From the IMG/VR virus record IMGVR_UViG_3300009059_000716, positions 30,823 to 94,822 of that record: 64,000 nt of DNA, one strand, 5' to 3'. A program made the translations under genes and the position numbers. Shown piece after piece: positions 1-8,029 of this stretch; positions within the stretch are counted from its first letter, which is position 1, and the number at the start of each line of letters is the position of its first letter. The notes below the pieces were generated by a model. That model did no database searches, had not been told where the DNA came from, and saw nothing but the letters and a program-made list of their open reading frames with translations. The stretch is from a virus.

Positions 1-600
1 ACTAATGTAGTAGCTAAAAATACTGAAGAAGCAGCCAAACAAGGATTAGATGTAGCTTCTGATACCTGGAAAGAAGGAAGCAAACAGGCAATCGAATTTG
101 CTAAAGATGGACTAGAAGTAGTAGAAGATGTGGCAGAAGATATTAAAGACGCAGCAGAAGATGCTGTTGAATGGTTAGACCAAAATGCTTGTTACATTGG
201 ATTAAATATGGCATTAACAACTGGATGTGTAATGTATTTCACTCCTAAACCAGCACCAGCTGACCCTGGAACGGTAACATCAACAACTATCAGTGCAACA
301 ATGATAACAGCAATGTCCACCATGGGTCAAAAAGCAGCAATGGCGGCAGTATCAACAGTAATTGGTAACCTTTTAGCCGATGGAATATTCTTAATCCCAG
401 GAGTAAAAGGAGCTTGCAATAAAAAATTACTTACAAAGGTACTTACGAATGTAGTAGGACAAGCAAACCCAATATATGCAACAGCAGCTTTATCCACACC
501 GGCAGGTGTAGGTTTATTTGTAGGCTCAGTAGTATCTCCAATAGTAGCAACACTTATTTGTGAAGGAGTAGTACCAAATGGATTTTCAAAACTAGACTAG
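1..600 (+). CDS. C-terminal part of a hydrophobic, helix-rich protein of unknown function (5' end outside window)
   Basis: The frame is open from base 1, so the gene begins upstream of the window; the internal GTG at 130 should not be taken as its start. The visible 199 residues begin with about 60 residues of acidic/basic amphipathic helix with spaced Ala/Val/Glu, followed by Ala/Gly/Thr-rich hydrophobic stretches (about residues 65-80, 95-125 and 155-190) that could be membrane-seeking. Four cysteines are present. It lies 12 bases upstream of a cell-wall-enzyme candidate and spanin-like genes, so a lysis or envelope role is possible. I do not recognise the family. Confidence 0.7.
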   Translation, partial: TNVVAKNTEEAAKQGLDVASDTWKEGSKQAIEFAKDGLEVVEDVAEDIKDAAEDAVEWLDQNACYIGLNMALTTGCVMYFTPKPAPADPGTVTSTTISATMITAMSTMGQKAAMAAVSTVIGNLLADGIFLIPGVKGACNKKLLTKVLTNVVGQANPIYATAALSTPAGVGLFVGSVVSPIVATLICEGVVPNGFSKLD

Positions 601-612
601 TAAAAGCAGATT

Positions 613-1218
613 ATGAAGTTTTCAGCAGAGAAAATAAAAAAAGCAGTTGAATCAAAAGGATATAAATTCTTCGAAGGAGGAAACTACAACCTTAATATTA
701 TAGGAGTTAGAAACTCAGACACTAAAGGTAAAGTTACTAATAGATTTGATGACTTAATTACAGTATCTTACCAAGTAGACGGAGTACAGAAGTATCATGA
801 ATTCGATGCAACTACCGATCCAGGTTCTCATTGGGAAAGGAATTTACTTAATGAAGACGGAGTAGCAATACTATGCCCAGGTCAGTATAGAGGTTCCCAT
901 ACTATTGGAATGCATCAAGGTAAATACGAGGCTCTAAAACAACAGAAACCTGTCAAAGTTTACCGAGATAATAACAAAGACGGTGATTATGATATGTTAG
1001 AAGAAAATATCAAAGAAGGTATTTTTGGAATCAACATTCATAGAGCTACAGCTAAAGAAGGAGGAAAGTCCACTCAAGTTGACAAATGGTCTGCAGGGTG
1101 TCAGGTAATAGCAGCAAATAGTGATTTTAAACTACTTATGGAATTAGCTCACAAAGCAGCAGACTTGTACGGTAAATCATTTACCTATACGTTAATTGAA
1201 TCAAAAGACATCTTATAG
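613..1218 (+). CDS. YkuD-like (L,D-transpeptidase fold) cell-wall enzyme, possible endolysin
   Basis: A 201-residue protein. The C-terminal half carries the sequence INIHRA (about residues 139-144) and, about 20 residues on, WSAGCQVI (residues 159-166). A His followed by an S-x-GC motif resembles the catalytic His/Cys arrangement of YkuD L,D-transpeptidase-fold proteins. The N-terminal ~100 residues have no motif I recognise. There is no signal peptide. The gene sits directly before two spanin-like genes, which fits a lysis cassette in which this would be the peptidoglycan-acting enzyme. The fold call is from motifs only; another Cys-dependent cell-wall enzyme is possible. The stop codon abuts the next promoter. 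Confidence 0.5.
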   Translation: MKFSAEKIKKAVESKGYKFFEGGNYNLNIIGVRNSDTKGKVTNRFDDLITVSYQVDGVQKYHEFDATTDPGSHWERNLLNEDGVAILCPGQYRGSHTIGMHQGKYEALKQQKPVKVYRDNNKDGDYDMLEENIKEGIFGINIHRATAKEGGKSTQVDKWSAGCQVIAANSDFKLLMELAHKAADLYGKSFTYTLIESKDIL

Positions 1219-1250
1219 TTGTCTAATAGGAAATAAATACCTATCTTAAA
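1219..1250 (+). promoter_or_regulatory. Bacteroidota-type promoter
   Basis: TTG at 1219-1221, a 20-nt spacer, then TATCTTAAAG at 1242. It lies directly after the TAG stop of the preceding gene and 5' of the gene at 1254. It has the same geometry as the other promoters in the window. Confidence 0.55.
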
Positions 1251-1253
1251 GTT

Positions 1254-1640
1254 ATGAGCACAAGAAATACATTAATATTAGGTCTAGCAGGTGTCGCTAT
1301 ATTCTATTTGTTATATAAACAAAAAGAGTTCGATACCTCTTCCTATCTTAATAAGATAGTAGATCTTGAGAAAAAAGTAGATTCGCTTCATAGTCAAAAT
1401 AAAACACTTAATGTAGAACTAAAAACTTTAGAAGATGCATTAGCTAGGTATGACAAAGAAGTAGATAGTCTAGAAAATAGTATAGTAATAATAAAAAGAA
1501 GAACGGATGAAAAACTACGTAATGTTAGTAGTCTTACTCTGTCTGAGCTTCAAAGCTTTTTCACAGAAAGATACAATTCAAGTAGTACGCCTACAGGAAC
1601 CAATAGCCCGACTAGTGGTGAAGGATCTGATAATAGGTGA
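1254..1640 (+). CDS. Inner-membrane-anchored coiled-coil protein, i-spanin-like
   Basis: A 128-residue protein with an N-terminal membrane segment (about residues 5-21, ILGLAGVAIFYLLY) and then a long heptad-rich coiled coil (about 28-90). It ends in a Ser/Thr/Pro/Gly-rich tail. This is the build of a phage inner-membrane spanin (Rz type): one N-in anchor and a periplasmic coiled coil. The last 134 bases are overlapped in another frame by the next gene, which has an export signal. That is the gene arrangement typical of spanin pairs. The function is inferred from topology and position, not from sequence similarity. Confidence 0.5.
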   Translation: MSTRNTLILGLAGVAIFYLLYKQKEFDTSSYLNKIVDLEKKVDSLHSQNKTLNVELKTLEDALARYDKEVDSLENSIVIIKRRTDEKLRNVSSLTLSELQSFFTERYNSSSTPTGTNSPTSGEGSDNR

Positions 1641-1905
1641 TGGCTTACAGAAAGAACTTGCTGTATCTAGATTAGTTATAGAAACACTAAAAACTAAATC
1701 CATTACTCAAGACAGCATTATATTTAATTTTAAATCTCAAGTACTTAATTTAAATTCAATATTAATTACTAAAGATGAGCAATTTAAGATACAAGAAAAA
1801 CTTTCTAAAGACTTACAACAAGCTCTTAAGAAAGAGAAGTTTAAAAATAAGTTATTCTCAATAGGTACACCAGTCTTAATTTTAGGCGCATTACTTTTGA
1901 AATAA
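1507..1905 (+). CDS. Exported coiled-coil protein with C-terminal membrane segment, overlapping spanin partner candidate
   Basis: A 132-residue protein that starts inside the preceding gene in a different frame, with a purine-rich stretch (AAAAGAAGAACGG) before the ATG. Residues 1-20 form a signal peptide of Bacteroidota style, ending around AFSQ. Residues 60-115 are heptad-rich, and the C-terminus is hydrophobic (FSIGTPVLILGALLL). There is no convincing lipobox, so it is not a classical o-spanin lipoprotein. Signal plus C-terminal membrane segment is closer to a unimolecular spanin layout. The stop overlaps the next start (TAATG). Confidence 0.5.
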   Translation: MKNYVMLVVLLCLSFKAFSQKDTIQVVRLQEPIARLVVKDLIIGDGLQKELAVSRLVIETLKTKSITQDSIIFNFKSQVLNLNSILITKDEQFKIQEKLSKDLQQALKKEKFKNKLFSIGTPVLILGALLLK

Positions 1906-3077
1906 TGATTGAAACTATAAAAAGAAATACACTACCTACCATAATTGCGTTAGCAGCACTTTCAGTATCAGCATCAGCAGCATTTTATTCTGTTAGTGGA
2001 CTAAGTAAATTATTTGCAGGAGCAGCATTAGAGGTAACAATAATGGCTGGTTCATTAGAGGTAGCTAAGCTTGTTATCGCTTCACTTCTTTACCAATACT
2101 GGGATACATTAAATAAGTACCTTAGAACCTATCTCTCCATTGCAGCCTTTGTACTAGTATTGATTACTAGTATGGGTATATATGGATTTTTAAGTGCGGC
2201 ATATCAAGACACATACAGGCAATTAACAGTTAAAGAGAATCAAACTGCATTCCTAACCCAAAAGAAAGATTTCTATGAAAAAGATGTTATCAGATATGAT
2301 GGCGAACTTGAAAGAATCTCTAGCAATATTTCTACTCTCAGTAACGCAAAATCTACCGCAATCCAAATTAAGGACACATCGGTGGTTGGAGGCGTTAGAA
2401 CCACCATCTCTACTGCAGAGCTTAGACTTGCCCAGCAGCGTATCGGAGTTGAAGAGGAGAATAGAAAACAAGTACAAGCTAAAAGAGAAATAGCAGCAGA
2501 TAGCTTACAAAAATACCAACTTCAGATATTAGATTTAGATAACAATACAGAAGTAGCCGGAGAATTAGGACCATTACAGTACCTTTCCGGACTTACAGGA
2601 GCTCCGATGGATAAGATTATAAACATCTTACTCCTTGTAATCATATTTGTATTTGATCCTTTAGCTATATCACTTGTAATAGCAGCTAACTTCGCTTTTG
2701 ATCAGGCCAAACCTAAATGGAACCTTTATGGAGAAATAGAAGATGATTTTAGTGAATGGGATGATTTAGATGAAGAAGAACCTAACGGAGATCTTAAAAG
2801 AGCTGCTGAAAAATATAAAGAAATTAGTAGAGATGAATTAGTATCCGAAGAAGAGATAATGGAAGACCTTGACCCTAAAGAAATAGAAGTCATAGATCCA
2901 GAAACCGTTACAGGAGAAGAAGAATGGAGAACATTGAATGAGGACGATACTGAAATAAAAGAAAAAAAAGTAACCCGTATACTTCAAAAAACTCCTTCTA
3001 AAAGAAGAGTAGAATTCTCTGATGGCACCCAAGGATGGGTTGATAAAGGAGATGAGGATAAGATAATCTATATGTAA
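1905..3077 (+). CDS. Large membrane/coiled-coil protein with acidic cytoplasmic tail
   Basis: A 390-residue protein. Hydrophobic segments lie near residues 12-35, 42-65, 76-100 and 236-262. A long heptad-rich stretch occupies about 105-215, between the third and fourth segments. The C-terminal 125 residues are strongly acidic and end in a short basic module (KVTRILQKTPSKRRVEF). That module reappears at the C-terminus of the next gene product, which suggests a shared binding role. The start overlaps the preceding stop by one base, so the two are translationally linked. Function is unknown; a scaffold or channel-like membrane protein is a guess. Confidence 0.65.
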   Translation: MIETIKRNTLPTIIALAALSVSASAAFYSVSGLSKLFAGAALEVTIMAGSLEVAKLVIASLLYQYWDTLNKYLRTYLSIAAFVLVLITSMGIYGFLSAAYQDTYRQLTVKENQTAFLTQKKDFYEKDVIRYDGELERISSNISTLSNAKSTAIQIKDTSVVGGVRTTISTAELRLAQQRIGVEEENRKQVQAKREIAADSLQKYQLQILDLDNNTEVAGELGPLQYLSGLTGAPMDKIINILLLVIIFVFDPLAISLVIAANFAFDQAKPKWNLYGEIEDDFSEWDDLDEEEPNGDLKRAAEKYKEISRDELVSEEEIMEDLDPKEIEVIDPETVTGEEEWRTLNEDDTEIKEKKVTRILQKTPSKRRVEFSDGTQGWVDKGDEDKIIYM

Positions 3078-3090
3078 TATAACTTTACCA

Positions 3091-3106
3091 ATATTTATTA
3101 ATAAAC
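3091..3106 (+). promoter_or_regulatory. AT-rich motif, possible late promoter
   Basis: ATATTTATTAATAAAC lies 16 bases before the ATG at 3123. It resembles motifs at 24572 and 60830 and lacks a TTG at the -33 position. Assignment as a late promoter is inference from recurrence and from the presence of a gp55-like sigma gene. Confidence 0.25.
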
Positions 3107-3122
3107 ATAAAACAATATAACA

Positions 3123-3386
3123 ATGAGTGAAGAATTAAACTTTGAAGAGCAGCCAATCTTTGTACCTCAAGAAGAAGTACAGGAAATAGCTGAACAAACT
3201 CCTGAAGAAGCTCCTGCACCAGTAGAAGTTAAAAAAGTTAAAGAAGTAAAAAAATCAAACGAGGTGAAGGTAGTTAGAATAGTTCAACACTTACCTAGTG
3301 GATATAGATTACTTTTAGAAGGAGGAGAAATTGTTAAAGTAAGAAAATCTCAGTTCATACAAGGACAGAAGACAGTAAAACTTTAA
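3123..3386 (+). CDS. Small acidic protein sharing a C-terminal module with the upstream gene product
   Basis: An 87-residue protein. Residues 1-50 are Glu/Pro/Val-rich and probably disordered. Residues 51-87 (VKVVRIVQHLPSGYRLLLEG and following) match the C-terminal 40 residues of the preceding 390-residue membrane protein in pattern: K-V-x-R-I-(L/V)-Q-x-x-P-S-x-x-R. The protein may be a soluble version of that module or its partner. The gene is followed by a strong hairpin terminator. Confidence 0.6.
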   Translation: MSEELNFEEQPIFVPQEEVQEIAEQTPEEAPAPVEVKKVKEVKKSNEVKVVRIVQHLPSGYRLLLEGGEIVKVRKSQFIQGQKTVKL

Positions 3387-3409
3387 AACTTTTTTTAAAC
3401 AAAATATGT

Positions 3410-3437
3410 AAAAGAGTTGTCTAACGACGACTCTTTT
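3410..3437 (+). terminator. Rho-independent terminator overlapping a promoter
   Basis: A 12-bp stem (3410-3421 with 3426-3437, one G-U pair) closed by the TAAC loop. The 3' arm ends in CTTTT and runs into TCTTATATTT. The left arm also contains the TTG of the next promoter. Confidence 0.75.
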
Positions 3438-3447
3438 CTTATATTTA
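3417..3447 (+). promoter_or_regulatory. Bacteroidota-type promoter inside the terminator
   Basis: TTG at 3417-3419, a 20-nt spacer, TATATTTA at 3440-3447. The spacer contains most of the upstream terminator hairpin. It drives the gene at 3470. Confidence 0.7.
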
Positions 3448-3469
3448 TAGTATAGATAATTAATTAGTT

Positions 3470-3778
3470 ATGAGTAAAAATAGCGATATTTACGGAACAT
3501 GGACAATGGACAGTACAGCAGGGACTGTAAAAACAGATAAGTATGTCCAATCAGTAAAAAAAGCATTTGAACAAAGATCTCAAACTGGGATCAAAAAGTA
3601 CAATACTACTTTAGAAAGAGAAGATCTAAACTTCCTTGATTGGTTACAGCATCTACAAGAAGAATTGATGGATGCTACATTGTATGTTGAACGATTAAAA
3701 ACAAGTTATGCCGAAGAAGTTACCAAAGTTAGTAAAGGAAGTATGGGAAAGCAAACTAAAGCAGAGCCCAAAGAGTAA
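3470..3778 (+). CDS. MazG-like / DUF5664-type all-alpha NTP pyrophosphohydrolase-like protein
   Basis: A 102-residue protein. The segment from about residue 44 (KKYNTTLEREDLNFLDWLQH) through LQEELMDATLYVERLK is characteristic of small phage proteins related to MazG-type pyrophosphohydrolases; the EE-x-x-D helix is a metal-binding motif. The protein is a single-motif, short version, and the second acidic motif is not obvious, so activity is uncertain. If active it would hydrolyse nucleoside triphosphates during phage DNA metabolism. It has its own promoter and overlaps the following nuclease gene by 71 bases. Confidence 0.55.
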   Translation: MSKNSDIYGTWTMDSTAGTVKTDKYVQSVKKAFEQRSQTGIKKYNTTLEREDLNFLDWLQHLQEELMDATLYVERLKTSYAEEVTKVSKGSMGKQTKAEPKE

Positions 3779-4646
3779 CAAACACATTTCCTACTCACAG
3801 TTAAATTCTTTCGCTTCTTGTCAAAAACAATGGTACTTACAGTACGTTAAGAAATTAGCTCCTTATGAAGGTTCCATTCATGCTATGTTTGGAACTGCAA
3901 TGCATGAAACTATTCAGACTTGGTTGACAACTTTGTATTACGATAAAGTTAAAACTGCTAATGAGATGGACTTAGATGCTTTACTGTATGAGAATATGGT
4001 TAAAGCATATAAATCTACTAAAGCACAGAATAGCTTTCAGGAATTTACTTCATTAGAGGAAATGAATATGTTTTACTTAGACGGCAAACACATCTTAAAC
4101 TTTTTAAAGAAAAAAAGAGGTGGGTACTTTAGTACTAAGGGAACTTATTTGGCCGGTGTAGAGACGCTACTATACCAAGAATTACGCCCTGGAGTACAGT
4201 TTAAAGGCTTCATCGATTTAGTATTTTATAGTGAAGTATTAGATGAATGGACAATCATTGATATTAAAACCTCCACTTCAGGATGGAATGATTACGCTAA
4301 GAAGGACGATAACAAGATTGCACAAATTCTACTCTATAAAGAGTTCTTTTCCAAGCAGTTTGATATTCCAATTGATAAAATAAATGTAGAGTACTTTATA
4401 CTGAAACGTAAGGTACCAAAAGATGCTGAGTTTGCTGCAATGGAACGTAGAGTACAGCAATTTAGACCTCCGTCCGGAAAGATTAAAAGAGGTCAAGCAG
4501 TATCACTAATGAATAATTTTGTAGAGACAGCAGTCGATATAGATGGTGAGTATATTGATAAAGACTATCCAACTTCTCCTTCGAAAAGTACATGTATGTT
4601 TTGTGCTTTTAAGAAAATGAGGATATGTCCTGATGCTGTTTTATAA
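3708..4646 (+). CDS. PD-(D/E)XK nuclease, Cas4/AddB-like, with probable [4Fe-4S] site
   Basis: A 312-residue RecB-family nuclease. The N-terminal motif ISYSQLNSFASCQKQWYLQY contains Cys38. His66 lies in GTAMHET. The active-site triad is Asp170 (GFIDL) with Asp185-x-Lys187 (IIDIKTS), and QILLY follows as the C-terminal QxxxY-type motif. Three cysteines near the end (296, 299, 307) plus Cys38 give the one-plus-three arrangement that holds a [4Fe-4S] cluster in AddB and Cas4. The ATG at 3708 overlaps the upstream gene by 71 bases. It is needed because no later start precedes Cys38. A role in DNA end processing or recombination is likely. Confidence 0.85.
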   Translation: MPKKLPKLVKEVWESKLKQSPKSNKHISYSQLNSFASCQKQWYLQYVKKLAPYEGSIHAMFGTAMHETIQTWLTTLYYDKVKTANEMDLDALLYENMVKAYKSTKAQNSFQEFTSLEEMNMFYLDGKHILNFLKKKRGGYFSTKGTYLAGVETLLYQELRPGVQFKGFIDLVFYSEVLDEWTIIDIKTSTSGWNDYAKKDDNKIAQILLYKEFFSKQFDIPIDKINVEYFILKRKVPKDAEFAAMERRVQQFRPPSGKIKRGQAVSLMNNFVETAVDIDGEYIDKDYPTSPSKSTCMFCAFKKMRICPDAVL

Positions 4647-4651
4647 TTTAT

Positions 4652-4668
4652 ATATATTTATATATAGA
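4652..4668 (+). promoter_or_regulatory. AT-rich promoter-like motif
   Basis: ATATATTTATATATAGA, with TATATTTA at 4653-4660. A CTG (not TTG) lies 20 nt upstream at 4630-4632, so this could be a weak host-type promoter or a late-type site for the gene at 4680 and the glycan operon beyond. Confidence 0.35.
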
Positions 4669-4679
4669 ACAATTTAGTT

Positions 4680-4862
4680 ATGAAACAAGACGAAAAACTT
4701 ACCTCGGTAAAAATCACACAGCCATTATTTGATGAATTCAAGATGGCATCATTACAAAACAACTTTTCATTTAAAAAGCTTGCAGATCGTGCAATTTATC
4801 TTTATCTTACTGATAGAGACTTCCGTGAAAAAGTACACAAACAGAATAACATTAAACTTTAA
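4680..4862 (+). CDS. Small ribbon-helix-helix-like protein
   Basis: A 60-residue protein. A short strand (LTSVKITQ) is followed by two helices (LFDEFKMASLQNN, then FKKLADRAIYLYLT). This is the size and pattern of Arc/MetJ-type ribbon-helix-helix DNA-binding proteins. It lies directly before the glycosyltransferase operon, 2 bases from the next start, so it may regulate that operon. The assignment is by pattern only. Confidence 0.5.
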   Translation: MKQDEKLTSVKITQPLFDEFKMASLQNNFSFKKLADRAIYLYLTDRDFREKVHKQNNIKL

Positions 4863-4864
4863 TA

Positions 4865-6313
4865 ATGACTGACAAATTTGGTTATATCCCAAAAGACGAA
4901 AGAAAAAACGTCTTACTTTTATGTGATGATATTCGAATGCATTCCGGTATTGCTACTATGGCAAGAGAGTTTGTAGTTGGAACAGCACAACATTTTAATT
5001 GGTTTCAAGTAGGAGCAGCTTTACAGCATCCAGACGCAGGAAAGGTGTTTGACCTGTCAGAAGACATAAATAACCGTACCGGTATAAAGGATGCTTCTGT
5101 AAAAGTAATGCCTAATAACGGCTATGGAGATGCTACATTGATTAGAAGGTTACTTAAACAAGAAAAACCAGATGCTATCTTTATCTTTACGGATCCAAGA
5201 TACTGGACATGGCTGTTTGAAATCGAAAGAGAGATTAGATCTCAAATTCCAATTATGTGGTTAAACATCTGGGATGACTATCCTGCACCGATGTATAATA
5301 AAAGCTATTACGACTCAGTAGATGTCTTAATGGCAATCTCTAAACAAACTAAAAATATTAACGAATTAGTTTTAGGAGAAGAAGCTAAAAATAAACTCAT
5401 TAAGTATGTACCTCATGGTATTAACAGTAACGACTTCTTTCCTATCACAAAAGATCATAAATTATATCCAGACTTAGTTAAGTTTAAACAAGATACTATT
5501 CCAAATAAGGATGTAGAGTTTGTAGTTTACTTTAACTCAAGAAACATTAACAGAAAGAGACCAGGAGACGTAATTCTATCTTATAAATTCTTCTGTGACA
5601 GAATAGGAAAAGAAGCAGCTAAGAAATGTGCTTTAGTGATGCATACAGCAGCAGTAGATCAAAATGGAACTGATCTAAGAGCTGTAAAAGAAGCATTAAC
5701 AGATCCAGAATATGTTAACATTTATTTCTCTCAGGCTAAGATTAATACAGCCCAGATGAATATGATGTACAACATGGCTGATGTTACTATGTTAATCTCA
5801 TCTAATGAAGGATGGGGATTATCTTTGACAGAATCTATGATGGCAGGTACAATGATAGTTGGTGCTGTTACAGGAGGAATGCAAGATCAAATGAGATTCG
5901 AAGACGGTAATGGTAACTGGGTTGATTTTAGTTCTGACTTTCCTTCCAATCATAGAGGTACAATTAAACAATGCGGAGATTGGGTTGAACCAGTCTTCCC
6001 ATCAAACATCTCATTAACAGGTTCACCTTCTACTCCATATATTTTTGACGACAGAGTTTCATCAGAAGATGTAGCCATAGCTTTAGAGAAAGTATATAAC
6101 TTATCTACAGAAGAGAGAATCAAAAACGGACTGAAAGGTAGAGAATGGGTTACTTCAGACGAATCTCAAATGTCAGCCGATACAATGTGTAAGAACATTA
6201 TAGAGGTTATGGATGAAGGATTCAAAACATTTAAACCTAGACCAAGTTTTGAAATTCATAAAGCTGGTCCAAGACCATTAAAGAAAGTTACACATAAATT
6301 AACAGGTTATTAA
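4865..6313 (+). CDS. GT-B glycosyltransferase, GT4-like
   Basis: A 482-residue glycosyltransferase. The C-terminal nucleotide-sugar domain contains SSNEGWGLSLTESMMAGT, the E-x7-E motif of family-4 enzymes (about residues 317-334), and a preceding YFNSRNINRKRP basic motif typical of donor phosphate binding. The N-terminal half includes HSGIATMAREF, a Gly-rich acceptor-side loop. It has no signal peptide and should act in the cytoplasm. It is the first enzyme of a 14-gene run with spacings of 1-2 bases or ATGA overlaps, so the genes are co-transcribed. Donor and acceptor cannot be told from sequence. Confidence 0.85.
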   Translation: MTDKFGYIPKDERKNVLLLCDDIRMHSGIATMAREFVVGTAQHFNWFQVGAALQHPDAGKVFDLSEDINNRTGIKDASVKVMPNNGYGDATLIRRLLKQEKPDAIFIFTDPRYWTWLFEIEREIRSQIPIMWLNIWDDYPAPMYNKSYYDSVDVLMAISKQTKNINELVLGEEAKNKLIKYVPHGINSNDFFPITKDHKLYPDLVKFKQDTIPNKDVEFVVYFNSRNINRKRPGDVILSYKFFCDRIGKEAAKKCALVMHTAAVDQNGTDLRAVKEALTDPEYVNIYFSQAKINTAQMNMMYNMADVTMLISSNEGWGLSLTESMMAGTMIVGAVTGGMQDQMRFEDGNGNWVDFSSDFPSNHRGTIKQCGDWVEPVFPSNISLTGSPSTPYIFDDRVSSEDVAIALEKVYNLSTEERIKNGLKGREWVTSDESQMSADTMCKNIIEVMDEGFKTFKPRPSFEIHKAGPRPLKKVTHKLTGY

Positions 6314-6314
6314 G

Positions 6315-7574
6315 ATGAGTAAACCATTAGCAGTAGTAAGCTGCCCTATAGACACATATTCAGGATACGGAGCAAGAGCAAGAGACTTTGTAAAAGCTTT
6401 GATCGATTTAGATAAGTACGACGTAAAGGTTTTATCTCAAAGATGGGGTAACACTAGATTTGGTTATTTAGAAGATCATAATGAAGATGATTTAAGTTCT
6501 AGAATTATACCTAACATGACTGTTAAACCAGACTTATGGGTACAGATTACAGTACCGAATGAGTTTCAAAAAGTAGGTAAGTTTAACCTAGGAGTTACCG
6601 CTGGAATGGAAACTACATTAGTTCATAATACTTGGATTGAAGGATGTAATAGAATGGATCTAAACCTAGTATCATCAGAACATAGTAAAAAGACTTTTTT
6701 AGATACTGTGTATATTAAAGAGGATACTAAAACAAAACAACCTACTGGAGAATTAAGATTAACATCTCCTATGGAGGTTTTATTAGAAGGAGCTGATTTA
6801 ACTAAATACTTTCCGACTACAAGTTCATTAGACTTATCTCCTATAAAAGAATCATTTTGTTTCTTATTTGTAGGTCATTGGTTAAATGGTGACTTTGGTC
6901 AAGATAGAAAAAATGTAGGGTATATGATTAAATCTTTCTTAGAGACATTTAAGAATAAAAAAGATGCACCTGCTTTGATTCTAAAGACTAGTCAAGTTAC
7001 TACTTCTATTACGGATAGAGAAGCAGTATTAGATAAGATAGAACAAATTAGACAATCAGTTAAAGGTACCTTACCAAACATCTATCTCTTCCATGGAGAT
7101 GTAAGTGATTCGGAAATGAATGAACTTTACAATCATCCAAAAGTAAAAGCGATGATTTCGTTTACTAAAGGAGAAGGATTTGGAAGACCGTTATTGGAAT
7201 TCAGCCTTGTTAATAAACCTATCATAGCTTCAGGTTGGTCTGGACATGTAGACTTTTTAGATAAAGAATTTACAAACCTAGTAAGCGGGGAGTTAACACC
7301 AGTACATCCATCAGCAGCATCTAAGGATATGATACTTACCGAAGCTAAATGGTTTAGTGCAGATGAAGCAGCAGTAGGAAGAATTTTAAAAACAGTACAC
7401 AAAGACTACAAAAAGTTCTTATCTTTATCTAAGAGACAAGGACATAAAAGTAGAACAGAGTTTAGTTACGAAAAGATGGTAGAAGTATTAGGTAGAACAT
7501 TAGACCAATACGTTCCAGAATTTACTAAACAGATAGAATTAAATTTACCAAAATTAGATTTACCAAAATTATAG
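6315..7574 (+). CDS. GT-B glycosyltransferase, GT4-like
   Basis: A 419-residue protein. The N-terminus shows a Gly-rich loop (DTYSGYGARARDF). The C-terminal donor domain carries FTKGEGFGRPLLEFSLVNKP, a family-4 E-x7-E motif, followed by a conserved ASGWSGHVDFL segment. It is related in layout to the preceding enzyme but not a close copy. It lies 1 base after the upstream stop, in the glycan operon. The last residues repeat LPKLDLPKL. The acceptor is unknown. Confidence 0.85.
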   Translation: MSKPLAVVSCPIDTYSGYGARARDFVKALIDLDKYDVKVLSQRWGNTRFGYLEDHNEDDLSSRIIPNMTVKPDLWVQITVPNEFQKVGKFNLGVTAGMETTLVHNTWIEGCNRMDLNLVSSEHSKKTFLDTVYIKEDTKTKQPTGELRLTSPMEVLLEGADLTKYFPTTSSLDLSPIKESFCFLFVGHWLNGDFGQDRKNVGYMIKSFLETFKNKKDAPALILKTSQVTTSITDREAVLDKIEQIRQSVKGTLPNIYLFHGDVSDSEMNELYNHPKVKAMISFTKGEGFGRPLLEFSLVNKPIIASGWSGHVDFLDKEFTNLVSGELTPVHPSAASKDMILTEAKWFSADEAAVGRILKTVHKDYKKFLSLSKRQGHKSRTEFSYEKMVEVLGRTLDQYVPEFTKQIELNLPKLDLPKL

Positions 7575-7576
7575 TT

Positions 7577-8029
7577 ATGAAAGATCAATTAGTAGACTGT
7601 AAACGATGCGGAGGAAACGCATGTTACGAACAGCACATAGACGAATCAACAACTACCTGGTTATGTATGGGGTGCGGGTTTACAACCTCAACTCTAATGA
7701 ATGAAGGAGGAAAAGTAGTAGGGGACTTAATAGAAACTTCTCCAACTCTTTACAAAGATCTACTCTTCACAGACGATACTAAAAAAGTATGGGCTCCAGC
7801 AACAATGACATTACCAGAAAAAGGAATGGTATTCTTAGATGGTACATCAGAAAAGGAATGGAAATGGGCTGCAGTAAAAGCTATTAAGATTACAGAGGAG
7901 GAAAGAAAAGTAAAAAACTTCCCTAACGATCAGACATATAAAATGGATATGGCTGGCATTAAACATTACGGTCAAAGAGAGTTTATGGATGCTTTAGAGT
8001 TAATTGGTTTCTACGAAATAGGAGAGTAA
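7577..8029 (+). CDS. Zinc-ribbon protein of the glycan operon
   Basis: A 150-residue protein. The N-terminus has two cysteine pairs, CKRCGGNAC and CMGCGF (residues 8-34), that form a zinc ribbon. The rest is an alpha/beta region rich in Trp, Lys and Asp (residues 60-150) with no catalytic motif I recognise. It lies between glycosyltransferase genes with 2-base and 0-base spacings, so it belongs to the same operon. It could be an accessory or DNA-binding protein. Confidence 0.6.
   Translation: MKDQLVDCKRCGGNACYEQHIDESTTTWLCMGCGFTTSTLMNEGGKVVGDLIETSPTLYKDLLFTDDTKKVWAPATMTLPEKGMVFLDGTSEKEWKWAAVKAIKITEEERKVKNFPNDQTYKMDMAGIKHYGQREFMDALELIGFYEIGE

Noticed and set aside
130-132. GTG at 130 as start of the first gene
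   Set aside because: The frame is open to the window edge and the upstream residues form the same amphipathic helix, so the gene starts earlier.
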